From Streptomyces macrolidinus (GTDB lineage Bacteria; Actinomycetota; Actinomycetes; Streptomycetales; Streptomycetaceae), in the NCBI RefSeq assembly GCF_023887685.1, contig NZ_JAMWMR010000020.1, positions 1-64,000 of the forward strand: a DNA stretch of 64,000 nt, in the 5' to 3' direction. This document shows positions 16,080 through 25,736 of the stretch, piece by piece. Within the stretch, counting starts at the first letter, position 1. Each line of letters opens with the position of its first letter. The position numbers and the translations under genes were made by a program. The notes under the pieces are model-generated. The model saw only the letters and a list, made by a program, of their open reading frames with translations. It was not told the origin of the DNA and searched no databases.

Positions 16080-17242
16080 TCAGACGCGAGAGACGGTTCC
16101 GCAGTCCGTCGATCGGTCGGCGTCGAGGCCCTGGCTGCGGTCGTACGGGTCCGTCGTCGGGCCGGTCCGGTCCGCGCCCGCGGGGTGGGACGAGTCGAAG
16201 TGTGGGTGCAGATAGCCGTCGTAGACGTCGCAGGCCGTGTTGCCGACGTTCACGTCGTGGCGCAGGACGGAGATCTTCCCCCGGGTGACCCGGTACCGCG
16301 ACGGGTCGGCGAGTTCCACGTCGAGCACGCGCCGCACGATGGTGCGGGTCACCTCCTTCGCGCCCCGGTCCGCGCCGACGACCGGGTAGACGAAGGTGTA
16401 GTCGGCGTGCACGGTGACGGCGGCGTCCCGGCCCTTCTCGAACGTGATGCGGCCCCGCGTCTTGACCACGTCACCGGCCAGGCGCGCCTCGGCCGGGTCG
16501 AAGCGGCTGAACATGGTCAGCGGATCGTGCTTCTTGTCCGGCTCACGCAGGGCGGTGTCGAGATCGTGGAGCAGGTCCTTCTGCTGGGGCTCGATCAGGT
16601 CGAGTGCGGCGGTGGGGCGCGCGCCGCGCAGGGTGACCGGTTCAGGTTCGCCTCGACCAGGAGCTTCTTGGTCTGCCGCAGCCCCTGCTCCACCCGCTCC
16701 GCGGACAGCGGGCCGACCGCGGTGGCCTTCGGCAGGACGATCCCGGCCTCTCCGTCGGCCCAGCGCTCGGCCGGAGAACCGGCGAACGGCCGTGCCAGGG
16801 TGGGGACTCCGGGGTCGGACGTGGGCGGCGCGGTCGGGGCCGCCGTCTCCTCCGGCAGCGCCGCCGCCGCGGCGGCCTCCCGGTCCCCTGAGCCGAAGGG
16901 GTCACCGGGCAGCAGCGACGGCTTCATCGCGACGGCGGCCACCGCGAGCGCGACGGGCACGCCGAGGAGCGCCCACCGCCGCCGACGCCGGGCCGACCGC
17001 CCGTTCATCTGCTGCCAGGCAGGCCCCGTACGCCAGCCTTCGGGCAGTTCGCCGCGCGCCTCCCGCTCCCGCAGTCGCCGGGTGACCGTACGGGCCCGCG
17101 CGGACGGTTCCTTGGGGGCCGAGGCGCGGATGTCCCGCTCGCTGTCCCTGGCGAACTTCTCCCAGATGTCATCGGGCAGCGAAGAGGGCTCGGCCCCCTC
17201 CCCGGAACCGGGTACGGGCTCCTCGGACGGCTTGTCGGCCAC
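16080..17242 (-). pseudogene. Membrane-protein gene broken by a one-base frameshift
   Basis: From GTG 17242 (RBS AGGAG) the protein runs through a cytoplasmic N-terminus, one TM helix (WALLGVPVALAVAAVAM) and an outer domain to TKKLLVEANLN, then shifts and stops at 16595. In the neighbouring frame it continues smoothly (TLRGARPTAALDLIEPQQK...) to the stop at 16080, with matching codon bias. A single missing base at about 16640-16645 explains both halves. The intact protein would be about 386 aa. Its outer domain contains a Cys near the end (VGNTACDVYDG). Either the gene is newly inactivated or the read has an error. Function is unknown. Confidence 0.75.
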
Positions 17243-17335
17243 GGTGCGTACGTCTCCTGTCGACTCGATCGGTGACAGCAGAGCGTACGACACCCGTACG
17301 ACAGTCCGACCGGTGCGCGACTGCCGCCGGACGGG

Positions 17336-18538
17336 TCAACTCTCCTCCGCGACCAGGTGCTTGTCGGGTTCCGTGTCCCGCTCCCGGTGTCGGCCCGGCA
17401 GGGCCAGCGCCAGGGTCGCCGCGAGCGAGGCCGCCGCCATCGCCGTGATCGCCGCACCGGGCGTGGTCAGTTGGGCCACGCCGCCCGCCAGCGCCGCGCT
17501 CACGCCCTGCATCGTGAGCATGCCGGACGAGTGCAACCCGAGGGCGTGACCGCTCAGTTCCTCCGGGGTCAGCCGCATCAGGCGCTCCTGCTGGATCAGG
17601 CTCGCGCCGAAGCCCACCGAGGCCAGCGCCGCGCAGGCCGCCGCCACGGGCACGGCGGGGTGCAGGGCGAACACCAGGTACGGGGCGGCCAGCAGCACCA
17701 GGAACGGGATGCCGAGGCGGCGGCGCAGGGCGGGCGGCAGCAGGCGGCCCGTCGTGACGTCCCCGGCGAACATGCCGAGTGCCGCGCACGCGAACAGCGC
17801 ACCGGCCCGGTCGGGGGCGTAGGAGACGAACAGCGACTCACAGCCGACGACCAGGCCGTTGGGCACCCAGAGCAGCAGATACGTCGTACGGCGCGGCGGG
17901 GACGACCACAGCAGCGCGTTGGTGCGCCAGGTCTGCGCGATCGACGGGCGGCCCGCGGCACGGGGAGCACGCCGCGTCAGACCGAGACGGCTGACGATCG
18001 CCGCCCCGAGGTAGAGCGCCGCGGCCACGCCGAGCGTGGTGCGCGGCGACAGCGCTGCCACCAGCACGCCACCCGTCGCGTACCCGGTGATCTGCGCGAT
18101 CCCGCTGACCATGTTGAACACCGAACGGCCCAGCAGATAGCCGTCCTTGGACAGGATCTCGGTCAGCAGCCCCCAGCGGACCCCGCCGCCGAGCGACTGG
18201 ACCAGGCCGAGCAGCAGCAACACCGCGAAGACCCACGCGATCGGCAGGCCCGGCGTCGCCATCAGCGCCGTACCGGCCGCGAAGGCGCACGCGATGCCGG
18301 TCATGGTCGCGCGCGGCGGCAGCCGGTCCGCGGCCGACAGCAGCGTGGTCGCGCCCACGACCTGCGCCAGTTGCGGCCCGAACATGCTGATCGCGGAGAG
18401 CAGGGGCGAGTCGGTAGCCCGGTACACCAGCGTGCCGAGGGCCAGCCCGCCAAGGGTCATCGCGGCGGTCTGGAGCGAGGTGGACAGGAAGAGCGGGGTG
18501 AACTCCCGGGTGCGGAAGAGGTCGGAATAGCTGCGCAT
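17336..18538 (-). CDS. MFS transporter
   Basis: The 400-aa protein has about 10-12 hydrophobic helices and an MFS_1 appearance, starting MRSYSDLFRTREFTPLFLST and including the inter-helix loop SAADRLPPRA. It is divergent from an ArsR-type regulator. An 8-bp inverted repeat lies between the two genes. This arrangement is typical of an efflux pump repressed by its neighbour. The substrate is unknown. Confidence 0.85.
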   Translation of the reverse strand: MRSYSDLFRTREFTPLFLSTSLQTAAMTLGGLALGTLVYRATDSPLLSAISMFGPQLAQVVGATTLLSAADRLPPRATMTGIACAFAAGTALMATPGLPIAWVFAVLLLLGLVQSLGGGVRWGLLTEILSKDGYLLGRSVFNMVSGIAQITGYATGGVLVAALSPRTTLGVAAALYLGAAIVSRLGLTRRAPRAAGRPSIAQTWRTNALLWSSPPRRTTYLLLWVPNGLVVGCESLFVSYAPDRAGALFACAALGMFAGDVTTGRLLPPALRRRLGIPFLVLLAAPYLVFALHPAVPVAAACAALASVGFGASLIQQERLMRLTPEELSGHALGLHSSGMLTMQGVSAALAGGVAQLTTPGAAITAMAAASLAATLALALPGRHRERDTEPDKHLVAEES

Positions 18539-18576
18539 GCCCGGAGTCTGAGCAGGTCGCGACAGCGGCCGTTACT

Positions 18577-18596
18577 GTTTCGCGCACACGCGAAAC
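18577..18596. promoter_or_regulatory. Operator palindrome GTTTCGCG-N4-CGCGAAAC
   Basis: A perfect 8-bp inverted repeat (18577-18584 and 18589-18596) with spacer CACA lies in the 79-bp gap between the divergent MFS and ArsR genes. It is centred about 30 bp before the regulator start. It is the natural candidate site for the adjacent regulator to control both genes. Confidence 0.7.
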
Positions 18597-18617
18597 GTGG
18601 AGGGAGCACGCGCCGCC

Positions 18618-19583
18618 ATGGGTCTCTGGTACGTCAACGCCGACACCCTCGCCGGGAGCCGGTTCCGCATCTCACCGCTCGCCGAGGTCTTCGCGAGCCT
18701 GCAACTGCTGCACCGGGGCACCGCCTCCCACCCGGGGGAGCGCGCCTGGCTGACCGCCCATCTACCCGCCTACCAGAGGAAGTTGGCCGCCGACCCGGTG
18801 ACCGCGCTGCTGGTGCGCTGCGGTCTCGGACCGGAGTGGATAGCGGACTTCCTCACGCCCACCCCGAGGCGCGGGGAGAGCTTCGAGGAGGCCGTGGCCC
18901 GCGTGCGTACGACGCCTCCGGCCGAGGCCCGCGGCCATGTCACCGTCGCCCTGCGCGGGCCGCTCCCCGCCCGCCTGGACCGCGACGACCTGCCCGAGCG
19001 CGCCGCCGAGCTGTTCACCTGGGTGTGGACGCGGACCGTAGAGCCCTCCTGGGACCGGCGGCGGCGCATCCTGGAGGCCGATGTGGTCGCACGGTCCGCC
19101 CAGTGGAGCCGGGGCGGCTGGGCCGCCGCGGTGGACGCCCTGCGGCCGGGCCGTACCCGCTGGCTCGGCGGCAACCGGCTCCAGGTCAACCTCCACGAGT
19201 ATCCGCCGCGCGAGATCTCCGGCGCCGAGCTGGTCTTCGTGCCGGTCACCCCGCAGACCGGCTGGGTGTCCTGGGAGGAGCCCGACCGGTACGCCGTCGT
19301 CTACCCGTGCGCGGGCGTCCTGGCCCAGGGGCCGCGCGAGGCGGTGCCCGCGAGCCTCGGCGCGCTGCTCGGACCGGCGCGTGCCGGAGTCCTCGTACTG
19401 CTCGACTCCCCCATGAGCACGAGCCAGTTGGTCGCGGTGACCGGGCAGGGGCTCGGCTCGGTCGGCCGGCACCTGAGGGTGCTGCTGGAGGCGCGGCTGG
19501 TGGAGCGACGGCGGGCGGGGCGGTCGGTGCTGTACTCCCGCACGGCCGCCGGGGAGGTCCTCGTCACGGCACAGCGGGGCTGA
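18618..19583 (+). CDS. ArsR/HTH-type transcriptional regulator
   Basis: The 321-aa protein has a long N-terminal DUF5937-like region and a C-terminal ArsR-type winged helix at about 245-320. MSTSQLVAVTGQGLGSVGRH serves as the HTH and LVERRRAGRSVLYSRT as the wing. Family members normally sit beside MFS pumps, as here. ATG 18618 is chosen, 13 bp after GGAGGGAG. It probably represses the MFS gene and itself through the palindrome at 18577-18596. Confidence 0.82.
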   Translation: MGLWYVNADTLAGSRFRISPLAEVFASLQLLHRGTASHPGERAWLTAHLPAYQRKLAADPVTALLVRCGLGPEWIADFLTPTPRRGESFEEAVARVRTTPPAEARGHVTVALRGPLPARLDRDDLPERAAELFTWVWTRTVEPSWDRRRRILEADVVARSAQWSRGGWAAAVDALRPGRTRWLGGNRLQVNLHEYPPREISGAELVFVPVTPQTGWVSWEEPDRYAVVYPCAGVLAQGPREAVPASLGALLGPARAGVLVLLDSPMSTSQLVAVTGQGLGSVGRHLRVLLEARLVERRRAGRSVLYSRTAAGEVLVTAQRG

Positions 19584-19587
19584 CGCG

Positions 19588-19766
19588 CTAGGGCCTGTCG
19601 TCACATTCCCGTCGTCGCCCGCAGGGCGGCCCGGCGGCGTCTGGTGCGTGCTCTCGGTGTGCCGGGCGGAAGCCCTCGTACTGGATGTACGTGGGCTTTC
19701 GTCCGGTGCGGCGAGAGGGCGTGCCGGGCGTCGCCGGGCAGACGGGAATGTGACGACAGGCCCTAG
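19588..19766. repeat. MITE-like element with 26-bp perfect terminal inverted repeats
   Basis: The 179-bp element is bounded by exactly complementary ends (19588-19613 and 19741-19766; outer bases CTAGGGCCTGTCGTCACATT). The first and last four bases are both CTAG, so the repeat proper may be 22 bp with a 4-bp target duplication. The interior is itself partly palindromic (for example GTACTGGATGTAC), so the RNA could fold into a long hairpin. There is no coding capacity. It lies between the ends of two convergent genes. Confidence 0.8.
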
Positions 19767-19800
19767 GTCACGGCGCTCCGCGTCGGTGCGGGTCCGGTCG

Positions 19801-21651
19801 TCAGTGCAGCTCGGGCGGGCAGGGCGTGCCCCGCGGGAACTGGTACGGCGCGCCCAGCCGGTAGGTGCCCGGTCGCGGGGCGAGCAGTTCCGTCCACTTG
19901 TCGCCCGCGGCGTCCTCGGGCGCCTCCCGGACACAGCCGTTGAGGTTCTCGTACGTCTTCGGCATACCCTCCGCGCGGTGCTGGGACTTCGCGGTCTCCC
20001 GCGGCGGCTTGACGCCGTTGCCCTCCTCGTCGACCAGGCCCAGCCAGGGCGAGTACGGGACGCGGATGAGGACCCGGCCCGCCTTCGTCACCCGCATCGT
20101 CAGCTCGCCCTGCTCGGCCCGGTCGACCACCGCGGGGGGATCCGCCAGGGGGGTCGGGTCGGTCACGGCGAAGAGCTGGAAGGTCTCGTCGCCCCAGATC
20201 TGCTGGAGATACGGCATGCCCCGCTGGACGAGCGCGCGCTCGCGCTGGCCGCCGGTCGGGTCCGGCTCCCCCTTCGGCAGCACCACGAAGTGCACCGACC
20301 AGCGTTGCAGCCAGTCGTGGTAGTTCGCGGAGTTGAGCGTGTCGTCGTAGAAGAGCGGGTTGCGCTTCATGTCTGCCTGCCGGTTCCAGCCGCGGGCCAG
20401 GTTGACGTACGGGGCCAGCGCCGACGCCTCGCGGTGCGAGCGTGCCGGGACGACCTCCACGCGGCCCTTCTCCGCGCCCGCCAACTGGAGTTGGTTCACC
20501 AGCGGGGCGATCTCGCGGGCCCAGGACGCCGCCGGGGCCGTGTGGACGATGTCGTCGACCGTCTTGGCGCCGATCCAGACGCCGAAGCCGGCGCAGGCGA
20601 TCACGAGCGCGTACCACTTGCGGCTGCGCGGCACCGTGAACGGCAGGGCCGCGGCCAGTGCCACGCCCGCGAACAGCATGGCGAGCCGGGTGATGTTCGA
20701 GCCGATCTGGGAGCTGATCAGCCAGACCAGGAGCACGGCGATCGCGTAGACCGCCGAGGTGATGCGTACCGTCTTCCACTCCTTGGGGACCAGGAAGTAG
20801 ACGAAGACGGCGTAGAGGACGGGCAGGCTCGCCGATCCCGGCCCCATCGGCTGCGTTCCGGAGAACGGGAACAGCCAGGCCGACAGCGCGACCACCGCGG
20901 ACGGCGCGAGGCCGAGGGCCCATGCGCCCGGCAGGCGCTTCTGGAGGAACAGCGCCACCGCGACCAGGCCGACGAACAGGCCCGCCACCGGGGACGCCAT
21001 CGTGGCGAGCGCGGCCAGCGGCGCGGCGCACAGTGCCTTCGCCCAGCGCTTGTAGCGCCAGCGGTGGGGCCAGCAGAAGACGCAGGCGGTGGCGCCCAGC
21101 GCGAAGGCCATGCCGAGCCCGAAGGTCACCCGCCCTGATATGGCGTTGCACACCAGAGCGAAGACCCCGGCCAGGGCGGGCCACCACGGTTCGCGGACCG
21201 CGCGACTGCGGACGAGGATGAGCGTGAGCAGTCCGGCCGAGACGGTCCCGGCGATCATCATCGTCGTACGGACGCCGAGTACGGACATCAGATACGGCGA
21301 GACCACGCTGTACGACACGGGGTGCATGCCCCCGTACCAGGCGAGGTTGTACGCCGAGTCCGGATGGCGGCCGACGAACTCCGCCCACGCGTCCTGCGCC
21401 GCGAGGTCGCCGCCGCTGTTCGCGAACGTGAAGAACCAGACGAGGTGCAGCACCCCGGCGAGGGCCGTGATCGTCAGGACAGGGTGCCTGCGGGCGAGGT
21501 CCGCGCCACGGGAGGACCGCAGCCTGGCGAGCAGGGTGCGCGGGAGGGGCTCGCCGGTCGGCGCGCCATGCGGTATTCGCAAGGCCGAGGCCCCGTCCGT
21601 ACGACGGCCCGGTTCGGCGTCGTCGGCGTGTGTCGGCTCCGCTGTGGCCAC
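19801..21651 (-). CDS. Polytopic membrane protein, glycosyltransferase-like
   Basis: The 616-aa protein starts at GTG 21651 (GGGGAG 8 bp upstream). It has about 11-12 TM helices between about residues 55 and 400, followed by an outer domain of about 200 residues (HREASALAPYVNLARGWNRQ, then FHFVVLPKG-like and PPAVV segments). The layout resembles GT-C/ArnT-like or mannosyltransferase-type proteins of actinobacteria, but I cannot point to a catalytic motif. It is probably a cell-envelope protein next to the D-Ala-D-Ala carboxypeptidase. Confidence 0.75.
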   Translation of the reverse strand: MATAEPTHADDAEPGRRTDGASALRIPHGAPTGEPLPRTLLARLRSSRGADLARRHPVLTITALAGVLHLVWFFTFANSGGDLAAQDAWAEFVGRHPDSAYNLAWYGGMHPVSYSVVSPYLMSVLGVRTTMMIAGTVSAGLLTLILVRSRAVREPWWPALAGVFALVCNAISGRVTFGLGMAFALGATACVFCWPHRWRYKRWAKALCAAPLAALATMASPVAGLFVGLVAVALFLQKRLPGAWALGLAPSAVVALSAWLFPFSGTQPMGPGSASLPVLYAVFVYFLVPKEWKTVRITSAVYAIAVLLVWLISSQIGSNITRLAMLFAGVALAAALPFTVPRSRKWYALVIACAGFGVWIGAKTVDDIVHTAPAASWAREIAPLVNQLQLAGAEKGRVEVVPARSHREASALAPYVNLARGWNRQADMKRNPLFYDDTLNSANYHDWLQRWSVHFVVLPKGEPDPTGGQRERALVQRGMPYLQQIWGDETFQLFAVTDPTPLADPPAVVDRAEQGELTMRVTKAGRVLIRVPYSPWLGLVDEEGNGVKPPRETAKSQHRAEGMPKTYENLNGCVREAPEDAAGDKWTELLAPRPGTYRLGAPYQFPRGTPCPPELH

Positions 21652-21832
21652 TTGAGGCACTCCCCGTGTCCTGTCCTGCGTGACGGCGAGCGTCCCGTCC
21701 GCCCCCGCTTCACGACCGCGTTGCAGCGGTTGTCGACCTGTCCGATTCGTGACGCTAGCACGCACCTCGCCGCGGGTGTTCCCGGGTGGGGATCCCGCGG
21801 CGAGGGACTGACAGTGTGCTTGCGGCGGCGGC

Positions 21833-24400
21833 TCAGCCGATCCGGGTCAGCCTGTCCGTGAAGCCGGGCTCCACCAGGTCCGCCTGAAGGGCGACCGGGA
21901 CCTTCACCGCGCCGTCGGAGCTGCCGTCGCCGACGGTGAGCGTGCCCACCGTGGTACCGGCCTTCGCGGTGTGCGGTACGTCCTTGGCGTCGAAGGACAG
22001 CTTCACCTGGAGCCCGGACCAGCCGACCGCGGTGACGTCCTTGGTGACGACGACCGGGGTGTGACCACCGAGCTGGTCGTCGACGTACCCGACGACGTCA
22101 CCCTTCTTCAGGATCTTCGCGGAGGTCGGCACCTTCTGCGCGGCGAGCAGGGCGGTCTTGCTGACGGCGTTGACCGTGTCGAGGATCGACCCTCCCTTGT
22201 ACTGGGCGAGGATCGCGCCGACGATGGTCACCGTCCGACCGCCGACCTGCTTGTGCGTGGCGAAGAGGAGGTTGCCGCCGGCCGCGGTGGTGGTGCCGGT
22301 CTTCAGACCGATCGCGCCGATCGTGTACGGCAGCGAGTTGTAGTTGTTCCAGGTGTGGCCGGTGGGGTCCGTCCAGCTCGCCGCGCTGGTGATGTTCACC
22401 ATGGCCGGGATCCGCATGGCCGCGGTGCCGAGCTTCACCTGGTCCTCGGCGGTGGAGACGGTGGACTTGGTCAGCCCGGACGGGTCCGTGTACGTCGTGT
22501 TGGTCATGCCCAGTTCCTTGGCGGTGTCGTTCATCTTCTTGACGAACGCTTCCGAGGAACCCGCGTCCCAGCGCGCCAGCAGACGCGCGATGTTGTTCGC
22601 GGAGGGGATCATGACGGCGGAGAGGGCCTGCTTCTCGGTGAGGACGTCACCTTCCTTGACGGTGTTGAGCGTGGACTCGTCACCATTGACGTCGTAGCCG
22701 GCCTCCTTGGCCGCCGTCGGGTCGATCTTGATCTTGGGGCCTTCCTGGCCCGGCTTCAGAGGGTGGTCCCTGAGGATGATGTACGCCGTCATGGTCTTGG
22801 CGACCGAGCCGATGGGCACCGGCTTCTGCTCGCCGAAGTTGCCCATGGTGCCGATGCCGTCGACGTCCATCCAGCCCTGACCCTCGTCCGGCCAGGGCAG
22901 GTTCACCTTGTCGCCGTCGAACGTGTAGCTGTCCTTGGCGGTGAGCGCGAGCGTCGGGGTCGGCAGCGGCCGTACGGCCTGTGCGACCGCGAAGATGATC
23001 ACCAGCAGGACGACGAGCGGCGTCCAGATCTTGATCCGGCGCGCTATGGTCCGCACCGGAGTCTCCGGCGGCGGCGGGGTGTTGGTCAGCTCGGCGAGCA
23101 GATCCATCGGCGGCTTCGGCGGAAGCGGCTGCTGGGTGGTGCGCTCGGGGCCGACCTGCGGCAGCGCGGTGGTCGCCTCGGCGGTACCGGCGGCGGGCTT
23201 CGGCTTGGCCGGGGCCTGCTCGTCCAGGGACTTCAGCGCGACGAACTTGCTGGTGCGTTCGGTGCCGGAGGTCGCGTCGGAGGCGGGCGCACCGGACTTC
23301 GGCTTGTCGTCGTCCGCCTTGGCCTCGGAGGGCTTGCCCTCGGCGGACTTGGCGGCCCACGCCGGACCAGGCTTGCGCGCGGGCGTGTCGATCTCACCCT
23401 CGTCGGCGGATCGCTCGGACGGCTTGACGTCGGGGCGCTTGAGCATGGTCGTGGGCTGATCCACGACCGGCTTCCGGACCTTGAAGATCGCGGTGGGCTG
23501 ATCGACGGAGGGCTTGGAGCCCTTGTCGCCTTCGCCTTCGGCTTCCGCGTCCGGGGACTTCTTGGAGTCGTCCTCGGCCTTGGGTGCCTTCTTGGCGTCC
23601 GAGTCGGGCTTCGCGTCGCCCTTGGCTTCTTCCGTCTCGGCCTTGGGGGCCTTCTTGACGTCAGGCTCGGGCTTCGAGTCGCTCTTGGCTTCGGTCTCGG
23701 CCTTGGAGGTCTGTTCGGACTTGCCCTTGGCCTCGGAAGCCCCGTCGGCTTCGGTCTCAGCCTCGGACTCGGAGTCCTCCTCGGCCTTGGCGTCCGCCTC
23801 GACTTCGGACTTCGACTCGGACTCGTCCTCCGACTTGCCCTCGCTCTTGGGCGCGTCCTTGGCGTCGGCGCCGGAGTCCGCAGACTCGGCGTCGCCCTCG
23901 GAGGCATCCTCGGTCACCGCCTCCGCAGCGCCCGCGCTCCCGCTCCCGCTCTTGGCGCCGTCGACCTGCTCGGCCTCCGCGGCCTCCGCGGCCTCCGCGG
24001 ACTCGTCCTCGGCCGTCACGGCCGACGCGTCATCGGAACCCCCGTGCCCCGCGCCGGACTTGGCCTCGGCGGACGCGCCCTCCGCGACGTCCCCCGCGCT
24101 CCGTACCCACGAAGCCAGCGAGGCACGCCGCGCACCGTCGTCCCCGGTTCCCTTGCCGCGTCCGGCGACGCCCCAGGCGTCCGCACCGGTCTCGCTGTCA
24201 GCCGCGTCACGCGGCTCCCGCGCGGAGAACACCGCCGTCGCCTGATCGGCCCCCGTCTTCTCCCCCGCCTTCTCCCCGGTCAACACGACCCGGGGATCGT
24301 GGCCGGTCCGGGTCGCCCCCGGAACCGGAGCCCCGCTCCCCGACGTCGCTTCCGCCGACGACCCCTGCTGCTTCGACCTGTCGGGGGACTCGCCCGCCAC
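21833..24400 (-). CDS. D-alanyl-D-alanine carboxypeptidase with long acidic cytoplasmic arm
   Basis: The 855-aa protein starts at GTG 24400 (AGGAGG 5 bp upstream). Residues 1-450 are disordered and rich in Ser, Glu, Asp, Lys and Ala, with repeated KAPKAE, SEAE and DAKKAP units. Three or more related short motifs lie in this arm: DQATAVF, DQPTAIF and DQPTTML. One TM helix follows at about 453-473. The outer peptidase S11 domain keeps all catalytic motifs: SVAK (about 530), SANN (about 600) and KTG (about 698), with a C-terminal PBP5-like beta domain. It trims peptidoglycan stem peptides; the arm probably regulates or positions it. Confidence 0.88.
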   Translation of the reverse strand: MAGESPDRSKQQGSSAEATSGSGAPVPGATRTGHDPRVVLTGEKAGEKTGADQATAVFSAREPRDAADSETGADAWGVAGRGKGTGDDGARRASLASWVRSAGDVAEGASAEAKSGAGHGGSDDASAVTAEDESAEAAEAAEAEQVDGAKSGSGSAGAAEAVTEDASEGDAESADSGADAKDAPKSEGKSEDESESKSEVEADAKAEEDSESEAETEADGASEAKGKSEQTSKAETEAKSDSKPEPDVKKAPKAETEEAKGDAKPDSDAKKAPKAEDDSKKSPDAEAEGEGDKGSKPSVDQPTAIFKVRKPVVDQPTTMLKRPDVKPSERSADEGEIDTPARKPGPAWAAKSAEGKPSEAKADDDKPKSGAPASDATSGTERTSKFVALKSLDEQAPAKPKPAAGTAEATTALPQVGPERTTQQPLPPKPPMDLLAELTNTPPPPETPVRTIARRIKIWTPLVVLLVIIFAVAQAVRPLPTPTLALTAKDSYTFDGDKVNLPWPDEGQGWMDVDGIGTMGNFGEQKPVPIGSVAKTMTAYIILRDHPLKPGQEGPKIKIDPTAAKEAGYDVNGDESTLNTVKEGDVLTEKQALSAVMIPSANNIARLLARWDAGSSEAFVKKMNDTAKELGMTNTTYTDPSGLTKSTVSTAEDQVKLGTAAMRIPAMVNITSAASWTDPTGHTWNNYNSLPYTIGAIGLKTGTTTAAGGNLLFATHKQVGGRTVTIVGAILAQYKGGSILDTVNAVSKTALLAAQKVPTSAKILKKGDVVGYVDDQLGGHTPVVVTKDVTAVGWSGLQVKLSFDAKDVPHTAKAGTTVGTLTVGDGSSDGAVKVPVALQADLVEPGFTDRLTRIG

Positions 24401-24625
24401 CGATGCCTCCTCGTTGCGCCCCGCCCACGCGCGCGCTTGCCGAACCACGAACCGCCGTCCGGACATCGCTGTCCGAACCATGTACCAGTGTCCTGTCTGA
24501 GAGATTGACCCCTGCGCTAGACGAGAACGACATACCTGTCGGTTCCACTACATTCCGGTCACGCACTCTCGACAGACCAATGTGAGAGGGGTCACCCTGT
24601 CATTCATCCACGCGGGGAGGCATGG

Positions 24626-25381
24626 ATGGGCAGGAGCCGCAGAACACTTCCGGAAGAGCTTCTGTTGCTGGCGCTGGACCCGGCCACGGGTACCACTGCA
24701 CAGCCGCAGTCGCTCGACCTCGGTCTGGCCGGAGCACAGCTCGTGGAGCTGGCACTGGCCGGACGGATAGCCCCAGACGGGGATCGTATCGCCGTGGTGG
24801 TGCCACGGCCGACTGGAGATCCGACTCTGGACAGCGCGTTGGAGTTGCTGCGCAGGCGTGGCGCTCCCGTACGGGCGGTCCATTGGATCGGCGGGCCGCG
24901 CCTCGGTCTTCGCCAGACGTATCTCTCGCACCTCGAACGGTGCGGCATGGTCCAGGCCGTGCCCGGCCAGATGTGCGGGGTGCTGCCGACGACGCGCTAT
25001 CAGGCGACGGAGACGGCCATCAGCCGGGAGATCAGGGCCCGGCTGGACACCGCGATCCGTACCGGCGTGCCGCCGGACGCCCGGACCGCGGCGCTCGCCG
25101 CGCTGGCCCACGCGGTCGGCCTGGGCAAGCACCTGTATCCGGGCAACGAGGGACGCTCGTCCCGCTCCCGGCTGCGGGATCTGATCAGGCACGACCCCAT
25201 GGGCGGTCTCGTGGCGCACGCCGTGATGGACGTCCAGAACGGCGTGGGCGCCCAGCCGCGCCGTGGCCCGGCGCCGTCTCGCCGCCAGGCCGCCTCGGCC
25301 AAGTCCGCAGCGGAACCCGCCCACGGCGTTCCGATGCAACCGCATCACCACGGGTCCATGGCGCGCGCCGTGGCCCACTGA
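24626..25381 (+). CDS. GPP34 (GOLPH3-like) family protein
   Basis: The 251-aa protein begins MGRSRRTLPEELLLLALDP and continues with AGAQLVELALAGRI and LDSALELLRRRG, the signature of the GPP34/GOLPH3 phosphoprotein fold common in Streptomyces. Residues about 15-200 form the mostly helical domain. The tail is basic and His-rich (MQPHHHGS) and probably disordered. GOLPH3 binds phosphoinositides in eukaryotes; the bacterial role is unknown. It is divergent from the carboxypeptidase gene. Confidence 0.85.
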   Translation: MGRSRRTLPEELLLLALDPATGTTAQPQSLDLGLAGAQLVELALAGRIAPDGDRIAVVVPRPTGDPTLDSALELLRRRGAPVRAVHWIGGPRLGLRQTYLSHLERCGMVQAVPGQMCGVLPTTRYQATETAISREIRARLDTAIRTGVPPDARTAALAALAHAVGLGKHLYPGNEGRSSRSRLRDLIRHDPMGGLVAHAVMDVQNGVGAQPRRGPAPSRRQAASAKSAAEPAHGVPMQPHHHGSMARAVAH

Positions 25382-25736
25382 CCCACACCTCACGAACCGG
25401 AACGCGCGCCCCTCACCGAGGCCCGTTCCGGAAGCCACCGGCCCGCGCGGGACGGGTCGAGACCGTACGTCGGACGGCGCTGCGGCCTCACCGCCCCGCG
25501 CGGTCGCATGCCGACCGCCGTACGCGAACTCCCGGCCCCCGGTGGTTCCTTCGTACGACAGCGGCAGAACCGTACGACATCTTCGGGCCCCGGGGGCCAA
25601 CTTCTGGCCAAGTGACGCCCAACGAGCGTGCAGGCGCCGCATATCCGCGGTTTCCCAGCGGTAGGAAACACCTTGGTGGCAATCTGCTCAGCAGCAGATA
25701 GGCAAAGCAGGGGCACGCAGCCGGAGGTACACATCC
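25382..25736. other. Gene-free interval before the XRE regulator
   Basis: About 355 bp with no convincing reading frame on either strand. It carries several CGTACGA-type sequences common in Streptomyces spacers and a GGAGG ribosome site (25722-25726) for the regulator. I see no terminator or clear promoter. Confidence 0.5.

Noticed and set aside
13867..17304. A doubled CGTACGAC with an 11-bp period upstream of the sortase-substrate gene (13867-13886) and upstream of the broken membrane-protein gene (17285-17304), as a shared target of the nearby ECF sigma.
   Set aside because: CGTACGA-type sequences are frequent in Streptomyces spacers (also seen near 25550), and orientation relative to the two genes is opposite.
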